A stretch of 64,000 nt of DNA from Micromussa lordhowensis. Lineage: Eukaryota > Cnidaria > Anthozoa > Scleractinia > Lobophylliidae. This document shows, in pieces, positions 47,192 to 58,019 of the stretch. The position numbers and the translations under genes were made by a program. Below the pieces are notes generated by a model that worked only from the letters and a program-made list of their open reading frames with translations, was not told where the DNA came from and did no database searches. The stretch covers positions 23,094,721 through 23,158,720 of the forward strand of contig OZ026597.1 in the NCBI GenBank assembly GCA_964020085.1, written 5' to 3'. The stretch's first letter is position 1. The number at the start of each line of letters is the position of its first letter.

Positions 47192-50100
47192 ATGAATCCA
47201 AGAGCACCAAAACAGTGGTCCTTAACCAAACAGGAAACGATAACGTCGTTCGAAGCCTGGCGACAAAATCTTCAGTACATTCTTTCACTTGACCGCAATT
47301 TCGCGGGCTTTCTCGCCGATGGCGTGACATGGTTGAAGAAATCCCCCGGTAGCCCTCGTCGCGGCCTGCAGGACGACCCCGATTCCGTACCTCAAGCTTC
47401 CCGCAGAACAGCACAACAAAAGTGTACTCATCTTGAATTAATGCTTGGACAAATTGCGAACTATTGTCCTGTAATTTCTCGTAACACCATCGTCAAGAAC
47501 TCAACCTCCATGAGCTCCATCTGGCAAGCGATTCGCCTTCACTTCGGTTTCCAATCAACCGGCGCCCACTTCCTCGACTTCAACAACATCACACTTGCCC
47601 CTGCCGAGCGCCCCGAGGATCTCTATCAACGTCTGATGTCCTTTATTGAAGATAATTTATTAGTGGCAAATGGAAATATCTCACACCATGGCGAAGTTCC
47701 CGGCGCCGACGAAGAAATGTCTCCCACTCTAGAAAATCTTGTTGTACTAACATGGTTGAGATTAGTCCACCCTGACCTCCCCAGTTTGGTTAAGCAACGC
47801 TACGGTACCGAGCTCCGGTCGAAGTCTCTTGCAACTCTCAAACCTGAAATTTCTCAGGCATTGGATTCCCTCTTGGAAGAGATCAATAACAATGCTGATG
47901 CTAAAATCTTGCGTTCCACGGCATCTAAGCTCAGACAGCCGCCCCCAAGGGGCCCTTACAACCGCTTCCAAAAGACATCTACTAAACCACAAGTCAAGTC
48001 TTGCCCCCTGTGTAAGCAGGCTGGACGCACTGACCGTCACTTCTTAAGTCAGTGCACATACCTACCTGCTGAAGACCGCGCTTTCCTCGCCAAAGCACGC
48101 CTGGCAAGTAGCCCCGATGACGACGATGACCCCACCGATTCTGATTTCTTCTGTCCAACTGAAGTGGAGGAGTTTGCTTCTTCTCCCCATTCCTCGGCCA
48201 GGGTTGTGTCTCGCCGTGTGAGCACAAAACAGTCCCCCCATTTCAATGCCTTCTACCATCACCACTCGCTTAAACTAACCTTGGACACTGGTGCCGAAAC
48301 CAGCATGATCAAAGCCTCCGTCGCTCGTGGCATCGCCGCTCCCATCGTAAAAACATCCCAGCAGGCCCTACAAGCTGATGGAGTTACGCCTCTTGTCGTT
48401 GTTGGCGAGACCCACCTCACTCTTTCACGATCTGACAAACACCTCACTCTTGACGCACTCGTAGTAGAAGACTTGGATGTTGATGTTTTAGCTGGAACTC
48501 CATTCATGATCACTAATGACATATCCGTTCGCCCAGCAAAGGGACAGGTTCTTATCCAAGGCTCCGAAATACTGGCCTACCATCCCGAGTCAGGTGTCAA
48601 TTCCCAGGCTCACGCCGTCCGTCGCACCCAGTCTTATGTATTAGGCTCATCCGCCCCTACAACAGTGGTCCTCCCTGGGGAATATCTTGAACTGGACCTA
48701 CCACCTAACATAGATCCTGACTGTACCTTAGCCATAGAAGCCCGTACCGACGCACCATCCAACAAATGCGCCAAAGTTTCACAGCTTTGGCCTCGGCCCC
48801 AAATTGTAGAAGCAGTAGCTAGCAGAGTTCGTTTAGTCAACGACACTGCTGAGCCAAGGACTGTCCGACGCCACGAACATCTCTGCCAAGCTCGCCACAC
48901 TGCCACAGCTGTGACTGCCACGTCACCCGTCGGACCACACCCACCACTTCCCCACCCTGGTGGAAGCATCTCACCTCAGCCTGGGTTCTTCTCAGATGCT
49001 GTCGAAGTTGACCCTGACAACATCCTACCCGACACCATCCGCAACCAGTTCCGCGAAGTGCTCCAGACTCACGACGAAGTTTTTAACCCTGCCATTGTTG
49101 GTTACAACGGCATAGCTGGTCCAGTCCAAGCCTCTGTCAATATGGGACCTGTGCAGCCTCCACAACGCAAAGGCCGTGTTCCCCAATATTCCCGTGACAA
49201 GCTGGTTGAATTGCAACAGAAGTTTGACGAGTTGGAACAATGCCAGGTCTTCCGGCGTCCGGAAGACATCGGCATTACCGTTGAGTACCTCAACCCTTCA
49301 TTTCTCGTTAAAAAACCCTCTGGTGGCTTTCGTCTCGTTACAGCCTTCACAGACGTCGGACGCTACAGCAAACCCCAACCTTCCCTGATGCCTGACGTTG
49401 ACTCTACTCTTCGCACCATTGCCCCATGGAAGTACATAATAAAGTCTGACCTCACCCGTGCCTTTTACCAGATACCTCTATCAAAGACCTCCATGAAATA
49501 CTGCGGTGTGGCCACTCCGTTTCGCGGCATCAGAGTGTATACCAGGTCAGCCATGGGAATGCCCGGTTCAGAGACCGCATTGGAGGAATTAATGTGTCGT
49601 GTCCTTGGTGACTTCCTCCAAGAGGGATGCGTTACAAAACTCGCCGACGACCTTTATTGTGGTGGCGACACCCCGCAAGAGCTTATCACTAACTGGTCTC
49701 GTGTACTTGACGCCCTTGCCCGGTGTAACCTCCGTCTGTCTGCCACTAAGACTGTCATATGCCCCAAAACAACCACCATATTGGGTTGGATCTGGTCACA
49801 GGGCTCCTTATCTGCAAGTCCCCACCGCATTGCTGCACTCGCAACCTGCTCTCCTCCAGAGTCTGTGAAAGGTATGCGTTCCTTCATCGGCGCCTACAAA
49901 GTCCTTAGCCGTGTCCTCCCTCACTGCTCTCAACTTGTGGATCCACTTGAATCATCCTTGGCCAATCTACAATCTCACGACCACGTCCAGTGGGATAACA
50001 ACCTTCGTCAGAAATTCACCACGGCACAAGATGCCCTTCAAACGCACCAGTCCATCGTCCTCCCTCGTGCCTCTGACCAGCTTTGGATTGTGACTGATGG

Positions 50101-51958
50101 CTCAGTCACCCGACGCGGTCTTGGAGCCACCTTGTACGTTACCCGCCAAGATCGCCTTCTCCTTGCCGGCTTCTTCAGCTCTAAACTACGCAAGCATCAG
50201 GTCACATGGTTACCCTGTGAAGTGGAAGCACTGTCTATAGCAGCCGCCGTAAAACACTTTAGCCCCTTCATAATACAATCCAAGCACCGTGCCTGCGTTC
50301 TGACAGATAGCCAGCCCTGCGTTCAGGCCCTGCAGAAACTTTGCCGAGGTGAATTTTCTGCCAGTCCCCGTGTTACCTCCTTCTTGACCACCGTCAGCAG
50401 GTACCAAGTTAGCCTCCAGCATCTCGCTGGCACCGCCAATCTACCCTCTGACTTTGCCAGTCGGAATGCCCCTGATTGCACTGAACCGAACTGCCAAATT
50501 TGCTCTTTCGTGCAGGAATCAGAGTCTTCTGTAGTACGCGGCATCTCCACTCAAGAAGTCCTTGAAAACACCAAGCGCCTTCCCTTCACCAGCAGACCTG
50601 CATGGTTCAGTGTTCAAAATGAGTGCCCCGATCTCCGGCGTGTCTGTGCTCACTTGAAACAGGGCACCCGCCCTTCCAAGAAACTGACTAACATTAGAGA
50701 CGTAAAGCGCTACCTTAACGTCACGTCCATTTCCAAAGATGGCCTGCTCGTCGTTCTGCGTCAACAACCACTCTCCCGCCCTATTGAGTTGATCGTCGTA
50801 CCTCGTTCTGTCCTTGACGGCCTACTTACTGCCATTCACATCAAGCTTGACCACCCCTCCAAGCACCAACTTCAAATGGTCATCCAGCGTTACTTCTTTG
50901 CCCTGGATATGAGTGCTGCTATTGCTCGAGTATCAGACTCCTGCCACACTTGTGCCTCACTCAAGAAGTTCCCTACCTCCCTTGCCAGCCAGTCATCCGA
51001 AGATGCACCAGAGGTTGTAGGCGTGTCATTTGCAGCCGATGTCATTAGACGCTGTCGCCAACTCATCTTACTTTTGAGAGAATGTGCCACCTCTTACACT
51101 ACATCGTGCCTTGTACCCGACGAGAAGAGTGAAACTCTTCGTGATGCCCTCGCCCGATTAGTAGTGGGCCTACATCCCCTCGATGGTCCCCAAGCTGTGA
51201 TTCGTGTCGACCCTGCATCTGGGTTCGTCTCACTGAAAAACACCCATGCCTTACAACATCTTGGCATCTCTGTCGAAGTTGGCCGCGTTAAAAACACCAA
51301 CAAAAATCCTGTTGCCGAACGAGCCGTGCTGGAACTGGAAGAAGAGCTATTGCGCCAGGAGCCCGGCGGAGGTCCAGTTACTGAACTCTGTCTTGCCATT
51401 GCCACTGCCCGGCTCAACTCGCGACTCCGCAGCCAAGGCCTGTCCTCACGGGAACTTTGGACACAACGAAACCAGTTCTCCAATGAACAGATACCCATCA
51501 ATGACTTGCAACACATTTTAGCGAAACAGAAAGCTCGTCAAACCAACCATCCTTTCAGTGAAGCGGCCAAAGGCGGTTCCCGGCCACAAGCTCCCGTCCC
51601 CCCCTTGCAGGTTGGCGACCTGGTTTACGTGAAGTCTGACCGAGACAAGTCACGCGCCCGAGATCGCTATCTCATCGTTAGCATCGATGGCGAATGGTGC
51701 TTTATTAAGAAGTTCTCTGGCTCGCAACTCAGGGCTACATCTTACAAGGTGAAGCTCACCGAGTGCTACGCTGTACCACACACCCTTCCTCCACCATCAT
51801 ACCTTTCTGTTGTCCCTACACTTGACGACGACGAATGTGAGGAGATTCCTGAGCAGCCGCAGCCGTGCGAACAGCCCTCGGCCCCACCGGACCTGTTACG
51901 ACCCTACAGCCTCTTCCCTGCATCATACCGAGCACCAAGAAGACACCACCCCTTCTGA
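47192..51958 (+). CDS. Gag-Pol polyprotein of LTR retrotransposon
   Basis: 1588 codons without stop or frameshift, first ATG at 47192, 187 bases past the LTR. Gag with a zinc-binding CPLCKQAG...HFLSQC at about 271-288; protease LTLDTGAETSMI at about 362; reverse transcriptase with KSDLTRAFYQIPL (about 751) and LADDLYCGG (about 815); RNase H beginning IVTDGSVTRRGLG (about 966); integrase HHCC finger (HPSKHQ...CHTC, about 1220-1252), core acidic residues in FAADVI, RVDPASGF and NPVAERAV (about 1281, 1338, 1376), and a C-terminal domain from GDLVYVKSDRDKS (about 1474). Gag and Pol are fused in a single frame, so no frameshift is needed to make Pol. No envelope frame follows. Confidence 0.93.
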   Translation: MNPRAPKQWSLTKQETITSFEAWRQNLQYILSLDRNFAGFLADGVTWLKKSPGSPRRGLQDDPDSVPQASRRTAQQKCTHLELMLGQIANYCPVISRNTIVKNSTSMSSIWQAIRLHFGFQSTGAHFLDFNNITLAPAERPEDLYQRLMSFIEDNLLVANGNISHHGEVPGADEEMSPTLENLVVLTWLRLVHPDLPSLVKQRYGTELRSKSLATLKPEISQALDSLLEEINNNADAKILRSTASKLRQPPPRGPYNRFQKTSTKPQVKSCPLCKQAGRTDRHFLSQCTYLPAEDRAFLAKARLASSPDDDDDPTDSDFFCPTEVEEFASSPHSSARVVSRRVSTKQSPHFNAFYHHHSLKLTLDTGAETSMIKASVARGIAAPIVKTSQQALQADGVTPLVVVGETHLTLSRSDKHLTLDALVVEDLDVDVLAGTPFMITNDISVRPAKGQVLIQGSEILAYHPESGVNSQAHAVRRTQSYVLGSSAPTTVVLPGEYLELDLPPNIDPDCTLAIEARTDAPSNKCAKVSQLWPRPQIVEAVASRVRLVNDTAEPRTVRRHEHLCQARHTATAVTATSPVGPHPPLPHPGGSISPQPGFFSDAVEVDPDNILPDTIRNQFREVLQTHDEVFNPAIVGYNGIAGPVQASVNMGPVQPPQRKGRVPQYSRDKLVELQQKFDELEQCQVFRRPEDIGITVEYLNPSFLVKKPSGGFRLVTAFTDVGRYSKPQPSLMPDVDSTLRTIAPWKYIIKSDLTRAFYQIPLSKTSMKYCGVATPFRGIRVYTRSAMGMPGSETALEELMCRVLGDFLQEGCVTKLADDLYCGGDTPQELITNWSRVLDALARCNLRLSATKTVICPKTTTILGWIWSQGSLSASPHRIAALATCSPPESVKGMRSFIGAYKVLSRVLPHCSQLVDPLESSLANLQSHDHVQWDNNLRQKFTTAQDALQTHQSIVLPRASDQLWIVTDGSVTRRGLGATLYVTRQDRLLLAGFFSSKLRKHQVTWLPCEVEALSIAAAVKHFSPFIIQSKHRACVLTDSQPCVQALQKLCRGEFSASPRVTSFLTTVSRYQVSLQHLAGTANLPSDFASRNAPDCTEPNCQICSFVQESESSVVRGISTQEVLENTKRLPFTSRPAWFSVQNECPDLRRVCAHLKQGTRPSKKLTNIRDVKRYLNVTSISKDGLLVVLRQQPLSRPIELIVVPRSVLDGLLTAIHIKLDHPSKHQLQMVIQRYFFALDMSAAIARVSDSCHTCASLKKFPTSLASQSSEDAPEVVGVSFAADVIRRCRQLILLLRECATSYTTSCLVPDEKSETLRDALARLVVGLHPLDGPQAVIRVDPASGFVSLKNTHALQHLGISVEVGRVKNTNKNPVAERAVLELEEELLRQEPGGGPVTELCLAIATARLNSRLRSQGLSSRELWTQRNQFSNEQIPINDLQHILAKQKARQTNHPFSEAAKGGSRPQAPVPPLQVGDLVYVKSDRDKSRARDRYLIVSIDGEWCFIKKFSGSQLRATSYKVKLTECYAVPHTLPPPSYLSVVPTLDDDECEEIPEQPQPCEQPSAPPDLLRPYSLFPASYRAPRRHHPF

Positions 51959-52176
51959 CACCGATCGTCTTTCTGCCTCTGTTCCCTCTGAGCCAAGACC
52001 CCAGCGGGTCCGCCGACCTCCAGCGTACTTACAGGAGTACATTCTTGACTAGTGTTTTATGACAGTGACTTCAGAAATAGTCTGTTTAACTTAGTGGAGT
52101 CACGGACCGTTACTATCGGTAAAAACCTTCTAGTTAGGTTTCTTTTACTTCGTACACGTTAGTGTTCTATTTACGC

Positions 52177-52196
52177 AGAAGAAGAAGAAGAAGGAG
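52177..52196 (+). promoter_or_regulatory. polypurine tract
   Basis: Five GAA-type triplets then GGAG, all purine, ending two bases before the 3' LTR. Confidence 0.75.
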
Positions 52197-52198
52197 TT

Positions 52199-52352
52199 GC
52201 GCCAGCGGTTATTGTCGGCCGCGCATGTGTTATACGGGCATCTTCTCGTGGCCCACGTTGTTGTTTTACTCGGCATTTTGTAGAGGCTCTGTTGTCCTTA
52301 GTAAAGTGTTTGTATTTCGCTATTATCGTGTCGTTCGTCCTTATAACTGGCG
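52199..52352 (+). repeat. 3' LTR
   Basis: Second copy of the 154-bp LTR. It ends 82 bp upstream of the first exon of the astacin pseudogene. Confidence 0.92.
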
Positions 52353-53772
52353 CGGGGAAGGGGTAAAAGGGGTGCTTACAATTGTGAGATTATCTAGAAA
52401 CTTAGTTCTTCCTTGTTTTACCATAGCACCGTCTTTGAACCCAGTGTCACTGTTGGTCCTTGGTGTTCCCCTTTTGGCCGAAGGAGGCTTGAGGGTGAAA
52501 GGAACATTCGAGAAGATCTTGACGTTGATCTCGGAAAAGGTGAAGGTTTCAACTTGCGATGCAGCTTGGGAATGGAGCTTAATAAAGAAGGGGACGCATT
52601 AAAAAACTAATACTTCTAAAAATATTTTTTGTCACTATTGTGACGACAACAGACTATCACAGACCTTCCAGAGAGTCCGCATCACTTATCCCACCTCTAC
52701 GAAGAAGACATCAAGTTATCAGAAGAACATCCTCTTCGGAAAATCGGATGGAGCACCGTCACGTGCTGCAACTAATGTTGACAAGATAAAGTGGCCCAAT
52801 GCAGTCATTTCTTACGAGTTTGACTGTAGTGTTGGTGAGTATTGCAATAGAGGTTTCCAACGAAACAGTTTACTTTTCTTAATAAATGTTCTGTTATTTA
52901 GATTTACATTACGAACCTGTGCTTACTTGTCTGAAAAGTGCCAGGTCAGAACGGTTCATACAGAACGAATGAAATCGAAATGATTTTCAAAATTAGTCTT
53001 ACTGGTGTCTGCAAATTCCTGATTTGTCAGAACGCTTTTACAGCCGAGAATTTCTTTAACCGATTAGTGATCAATAATCACGATACATTATCACTGGTTA
53101 AACCCACTTTAAATTGACAGCCAGTATGGATCGGGCTGTGAGAACCACAATGGAAGCCATTGCCGAGTTGGAGAGCAAAATGTGCATCAGCGGGTTCGTG
53201 AAGAGAACAACTGAGAAGGAATACCTGTGGTTCTGTCGTGGAATGGGGTAAGCCGTAATGCAAAACACCTTAACGTTTGACATAAATGGCAGGCAGAGTA
53301 ATTAATGCTTAAACATATCAAGTGTATCTAAACAAGCAAGTACTTTTAAAAGTCGTCGTTAATGAATAGCAGGCAGAGTAATTAATGCTGAAACATAAGT
53401 GTAGTCTTACAACTTTAATGTAGTTTAATACAACCAAGTGTATCTAAGCAAGCCAGTACCATTAAAAGTCCTCGTTACTGAACAAAGACACGAGCGACGA
53501 AGAAAACCTTTGGACCAGTGCGGGCCTATTTTTAATTTAGGCGAACAGGCCACTGCTATAGATATATTTGTTAGAGGATAATTAAGATCGATTTGTATGG
53601 TCTGGCGAACTCCAATAAATGCTTTGTCTGCAGTTGAACCGTTACTTATGCGGTACGCCAAAAAAAACAACTGCTATGGGGTCAACTACATAAAGCTCCT
53701 TTCACATGTTTGCCCAAAATAGTTTGATTTTCAGCCTTTTTTGAGAAACAACATACAATATTGTACCATCTT

Positions 53773-53803
53773 ACCATCCCTCCCCCCTCCCCCCTCCCCC
53801 CTC
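53773..53803. repeat. (CCCCCCT)n heptamer tract
   Basis: Four tandem CCCCCCT-like units. The complementary strand has four G runs and could form a quadruplex. Confidence 0.85.
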
Positions 53804-54411
53804 CCTGTATGGACCTAAAATTAGGGTGCATATTTTGGGTGTGAATGTTTTGAGTGCATTTATCTGGGGTTTGCTCCTCACACGGTGCAATGATTTATCA
53901 TTGCAAAAAAAACTTGTGATATTTTTTCGTCAGGTTCGAATGCTATAAGTGAGACCGCTTACGAATGACCTGCAGTCCAATTTACGAACGAATGTCACAG
54001 TGTAAATCGTAAATATGTTGTAATTAACGTGTTTGTGATTTAAAAAGAAATAGTTTACTTTAGGAGTTCTTCTTTCTTCTATTTACTTCATTAATATATC
54101 TTACATAACAGGTTTGTGATTTTTAAAGGCATAATATGATACTTGCTGTTTTTATTTAATACATTGACCTATGTCCTGAGATAACCTGAGAGGTTCTTGC
54201 TCTCTCAGCGTCTTTGTTTGTAAATACCAACAATCATTTTATTTTGCCATTTTCAGTCAGCAGTTTGGTTTGTTTGAAATCTCAACCCAAATCATAAAAT
54301 ATGTGTTGTTGCTGAAGCCAATTTTTTTTTTTGGATCACCTGTCTTTTGACATTAAGTACTATTCTACAGGGAAATTCGTTGCCTGGTAATGAACATGTC
54401 TCGTAATGAAG

Positions 54412-54570
54412 CGGGTAAGTTTCTAAAGAAACTGTGGTTCTGCGTCGGTGGGGAGTATTACAAGCTATATAATTTGGTTTTCGTCAGTTGATAATGTGAA
54501 TTGGCCACCGTAAAGACATTCGAAAGCTGACGTTTCGAGCGTTAACACTTGGTCGGAGCGAATCGAATCT
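54412..54570 (-). repeat. solitary Penelope-type terminal repeat, degenerate
   Basis: Minus-strand relative of 28707-28857, from GATTCGCTCCGACC to AACTTACCCG. The hammerhead-like core is damaged here (GACCA in place of GACGA; the stem II strand is changed). It lies in the interior of the astacin pseudogene. Confidence 0.75.
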
Positions 54571-55091
54571 TTACCTTTTATTTATTAAGGTCATGATTTT
54601 TCGTCCCCATTATAACCCGTTTGGATAGGCCTGAAAGGGTAAAATGTACCCTTGGATGTACACTTTTTTCACCTCCATCATAATCCAAGTCTTGTTTATT
54701 TCTACCTATATATCAGATAACTTCAAATCACTATCTTCCACCAATGTCTGAAATGTATGAAAAGGTTCCACATATCAGCAAGCGAATATTACACGCAGGT
54801 GTTTGGCTGAGTTGTTAACAGTTAATATGAGGTTGGATTTTGTTTTTACAATTTTAGAACTTCATTGGTAACTGTGATCAGTTCATACCGGTATTGAACA
54901 CATTCGCCCCTGTCACAGCCAGATACTTTAAGGTCCTTGTTGGGAAGTCCTCATATCAATGCATAATAGTCGAACTGTATGCATATTATATCCTATCCAC
55001 GTACACAAAATAATAAGAAGTACAACTAAATATGTTAAGATAATTTGGTTTTATCAACTGGGTTGATAATGTGAATTGTCCACCGTAAAGA

Positions 55092-55139
55092 GATTCGGAA
55101 GCTGACGTTTCGAGCGTTAGCCCTTCGTCGGAGCGAATC
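55092..55139 (-). ncRNA. hammerhead-ribozyme-like motif in Penelope terminal repeat
   Basis: Same arrangement as at 28707-28752: outer GATTC/GAATC stem, GCU/AGC, CCGACGA, GGGC-UAAC-GCUC hairpin, GAAAC, GUC. The same U-to-C change in the core is present. Confidence 0.5.
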
Positions 55140-55229
55140 AAGGAATTGTGGGTTGTGTGTGGTTTATATACAGAAATATGGAGCTACGCTATTGGTCGGT
55201 GCCTGGCAACGTGAAAAACAACAGAATGA

Positions 55230-55760
55230 ATTAGTTGAATGAAAAGCGTTCGTTGATACCGTGAGGATTAAGAGTGCAGATTTGAAAAATAAATCTTTGT
55301 TCAAGAGTTTTGCGGCTTTCTGTGCTTCCTCGATGTAGGGAGAGGCCGCAGACTGCCATATGTTGCTTAGAATGATTCGGCAGATTAAAGTGTCTAGCAA
55401 CCGGTTTAGAAGCGTCTTTCTCTACGTCGCGAAGGTGTTCTCGGAAACGGTCGCCTAGTCGTCTACCTGTTTCGCCGATATATAACTTTTTGCAAAGAGT
55501 CATCGCGGTAAGTTATACAGTAGATGACATTGGCTGAGGTACAGTTAAAATGATCTGTGATCTTAATGGATCGCTTGGGTCCCGACAATGTCTCAACGTT
55601 GTAAATGAAAGGACATGTTTTACATCGCGCGCGTGCGCATTTAAAAGTCCCAGGTTGTTCACTCGTTTTGAATGCACTGCTAACTAAAAAAGTTACCTAT
55701 GTTTCTGTCGCGTTTGAATGAAAATAATGGCGGTTGCGAAAAGATTCTACCAGTATCGGG
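55230..55760 (-). pseudogene. Penelope-like RT C-terminus and GIY-YIG endonuclease
   Basis: The minus frame reads GTFKCARARCKTCPFIYNVE, the cysteine motif typical of this class, then FNCTSANVIYCIT. A frameshift occurs near 55500. After it, KKLYIGETGRRLGDRFREHL gives the GIY-YIG signature with its conserved arginine, followed by ARHFN and LEQRFIFQICTLNPHGINERF. Most of the RT is missing, so it is not autonomous. Confidence 0.88.
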
Positions 55761-55804
55761 ATCATTTGATCATTTCAGTTGATAAACCAAATTATCTTGT
55801 AATA

Positions 55805-55841
<37 letters not shown>

Positions 55842-55864
55842 TGCCCCCTAAATATGTTAAGATT

Positions 55865-56917
55865 GGATACTTTTAAGTAATAATCGACTGGTGATTGTAT
55901 TACGAGCCACGGCTGCACGTAACAAAACAGCAGCTGGAGGCGAAACTGTCGTGCTGCCAACCAATCATAGTGGCCGTCGTATGCACAGAACACAGACATG
56001 CGCGCGCATATACTTGAATTGCACAACCTAGAAGGTAGAAATACGTGCATAAGCTACACTAGAGATAGGCTAGAGGCTTTTTCTGTATACTGTAAGACAA
56101 TTCCCTACAAATGAATACAAGAATTACGTTTTCTGCCTGCACCTTTAAGTACATGTAGTATACGTATATCTGATGTGATTTACATACTGTTTCAAAGATA
56201 AATAGCAATTGTACACCAGCCTATAATTGTAACGTTTAATAAAGTGTTTTATTATTCCCTTCTATTCACAGCTTTCTGCCTCCCTGCAGAAATCAGCTTT
56301 ACCCCAGTAGAGTGCAATTTAATCAGTTACACTGCTGTAATAGACCAATTTCGATATATTAGAATTCAGCCTAACACAAAAGACCTCAACACGAGGCTCT
56401 GGGGAATAAACCCCACAAACTCTGCAGTTATTCTCTTGTAATACATGTATATCAAAATTGGTCTATTGTCAACTGTGTTGAAATAAATTAAAAATCTTAA
56501 ACGCACTTTTGTTTACACAAGCCTTTAAGCATAACGGGCGAACAGCATCTAATACCCCCCCCCCCCCACCCCCCAAAGTGACATTGAAACAATTGCCCTG
56601 AAGGGGATGAGAATACAGGATCAGACCATCAAAATTTAATGAATCACAACATTCCACCAAGACTGATCGGCAATTCCTTGACGAAGTCAAGTAAAATTTT
56701 GTACATACATGCAATTTAATACATCATCAAATTCCGCCACATTGTCCAAAAATAATTGTCATTCTTTTGACACGTGAACAGAATTTGCATGTTGGCGAGT
56801 AGCATTTATAAGTTAAGTACGCCACCCAAACGATCCAGCGGTCTTTCAGTGAGCAAACATCAAAACGAGCCTATCGGGTCAACATTGGTCAGACATGGTT
56901 GCATTTGTGTGAGAAAG
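55865..56917. other. intergenic region
   Basis: No gene recognised. A poly-C run lies at about 56557-56570. An AATAAAGTG at 56239 is isolated. Confidence 0.4.
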
Positions 56918-57967
56918 TGACAAAAAAGCTTATGTACCAAAAATCTTCCAGAAGCGGCCTTTTTTCCGCTGAGGGGAAAGTACAGTTGCCTACGGAATCT
57001 TACTAAAGAAAGACTAAAGGAGTGGTTGTCATTCCGCAAAGGGAGGGCGAAAGATGGTAGTGTGAGGTCCGAAGCTACGAAGGCCGAGTTATCTCTTGCA
57101 TTATTTTTTGGCACTTATAATTATTGCTATTGCTTTAAAGAACATTTTGAAGCATATCGACTTGTTTTACTTGCCGCAGGGTCATCAGTTATATCAAAAA
57201 TAGTTGGGAGAATAATTTTACGGAGAAGTGGAAACACTTGGCAGCAAGTAACCCAGTGGTTGACACTGGTTGACGCGAAGGGCAATGTCCCTACGTTTAA
57301 TATTAGAAATATCGCTTCTTACTTTATTGAAAGAAAAGCTTACGACAATGAATCCAACAAAGATTAAAAGTATGTCTGCAGCAAAGCTTTCGGTTTGTTT
57401 CGACATGGTTACATCCAAATACTGAAAATCGCTCGGGACGACGATGAGAAGGTACATTTTCGATGTGACTGCTTACCTGAAATGAAGAAAAACCTGAAGT
57501 ATAACGTAAAACTCTCACTGTGTAATAATGGTGAACACGAAGGTACAATTGCATTTGCTAGCTGTGCTTGCCCAGCTGGTAAAGGTCCACATGGCTCTTG
57601 TAAACATACAGCAGCTCCTTGTTATGCACTTGAAATTGATTTCTTCAAAAAGATTTATGAAAGGGAAGAAAGGAACAATGTCAAACCTTTGAATGATCCA
57701 AGACGTCCATCTGAAAGGAACAATGATTCGAAAAAGGTCAACAGAAAACTGCTTGATAAAATCAAAAGAGTGAAACCAAATTGTGGTTTCGTTTGTCTAC
57801 TATCAGATGAGAAACTTGGCCGAAATAAAAATGAAATTATTTCTCCAATTAAAGAGCATTTGTCTCACTCACAGAGATTTTTGACCGGGCAAAAACAGTT
57901 AAGAGAAATCTCTTGGTTAGTATCAAGAGGGACAGCACATTGCACTTGCCACAAAAAGCTAAAGTAA
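56918..57967 (+). pseudogene. SAP / SWIM zinc-finger protein, interrupted
   Basis: One frame runs from 56918 through RNLTKERLKEWLSFRKGRA, a SAP-like helix pair ending KAELSLAL (about 56993-57110). It continues, is broken by TAA at 57365-57367, and goes on in the same frame to KAFGLFRHGYIQILKI and a SWIM finger CACPAGKGPHGSCKHTAA (CxC...CxH). It ends at 57967. Related cnidarian proteins carry a YqaJ-type nuclease after the SWIM finger; none is seen here. A single nonsense codon and the missing C-terminus suggest a relic, though an unseen intron around 57365 cannot be excluded. Confidence 0.7.
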
Positions 57968-58019
57968 TTGTCAGGCATGGTTTGAACACAGATCATTATC
58001 CTTTACAGTTTCGATGCCG

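Larger units (their letters stand above)
46851..52352 (+). mobile_element. LTR retrotransposon, apparently intact
   Basis: Two 154-bp LTRs (46851-47004, 52199-52352) differ at one position. A primer-binding candidate TGGTGGCAGCCGTGGTAAC starts directly after the 5' LTR and a purine tract (52177-52196) stops just before the 3' LTR. One open gag-pol frame lies between. LTR ends are short inverted GCGCCAG/CTGGCG instead of TG/CA. No matching target duplication is visible (AAACG before, CGGGG after). Domain order PR-RT-RH-IN fits Ty3/gypsy-type elements. Confidence 0.93.
52435..55013 (+). pseudogene. partial duplicate of the astacin-ShKT-discoidin gene
   Basis: Exon relics in the original order: exon 1 at 52435-52539 (start codon now TTG, one base lost before the donor), exon 2 at 52663-52834, exon 3 at 53121-53247 (frame disturbed by extra and missing bases), a single decayed ShKT exon at about 53800-53925 (ATGGACCTAAAATTA... 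and ATGATTTATCATTGCAA), and the last discoidin exon at 54858-55013 (NFIGNC start retained). The catalytic exons with the zinc motif are absent. Splice borders survive at several exons, so this is a genomic duplicate, not a processed copy. The source gene is at 12944-22083. Confidence 0.88.
55041..55847 (-). mobile_element. Penelope-like element, 5'-truncated, with 16-bp target duplication
   Basis: CTAAATATGTTAAGAT flanks it on both sides (55025-55040, 55848-55863). On the minus strand it starts with an inverted part of the terminal repeat (GGGGCAAGTTTC...), then the end of RT and a GIY-YIG endonuclease, and ends with the terminal repeat containing the hammerhead-like motif (55139-55092). An inverted 5' piece is a known oddity of Penelope insertions. 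Confidence 0.88.

Noticed and set aside
47762..51516. Many antisense and shifted frames inside the LTR element
   Set aside because: Shadows of the gag-pol frame caused by its codon bias.
52162..52602. 146-codon frame starting in the purine tract
   Set aside because: Runs through the 3' LTR into a pseudogene exon; it is a chance fusion.
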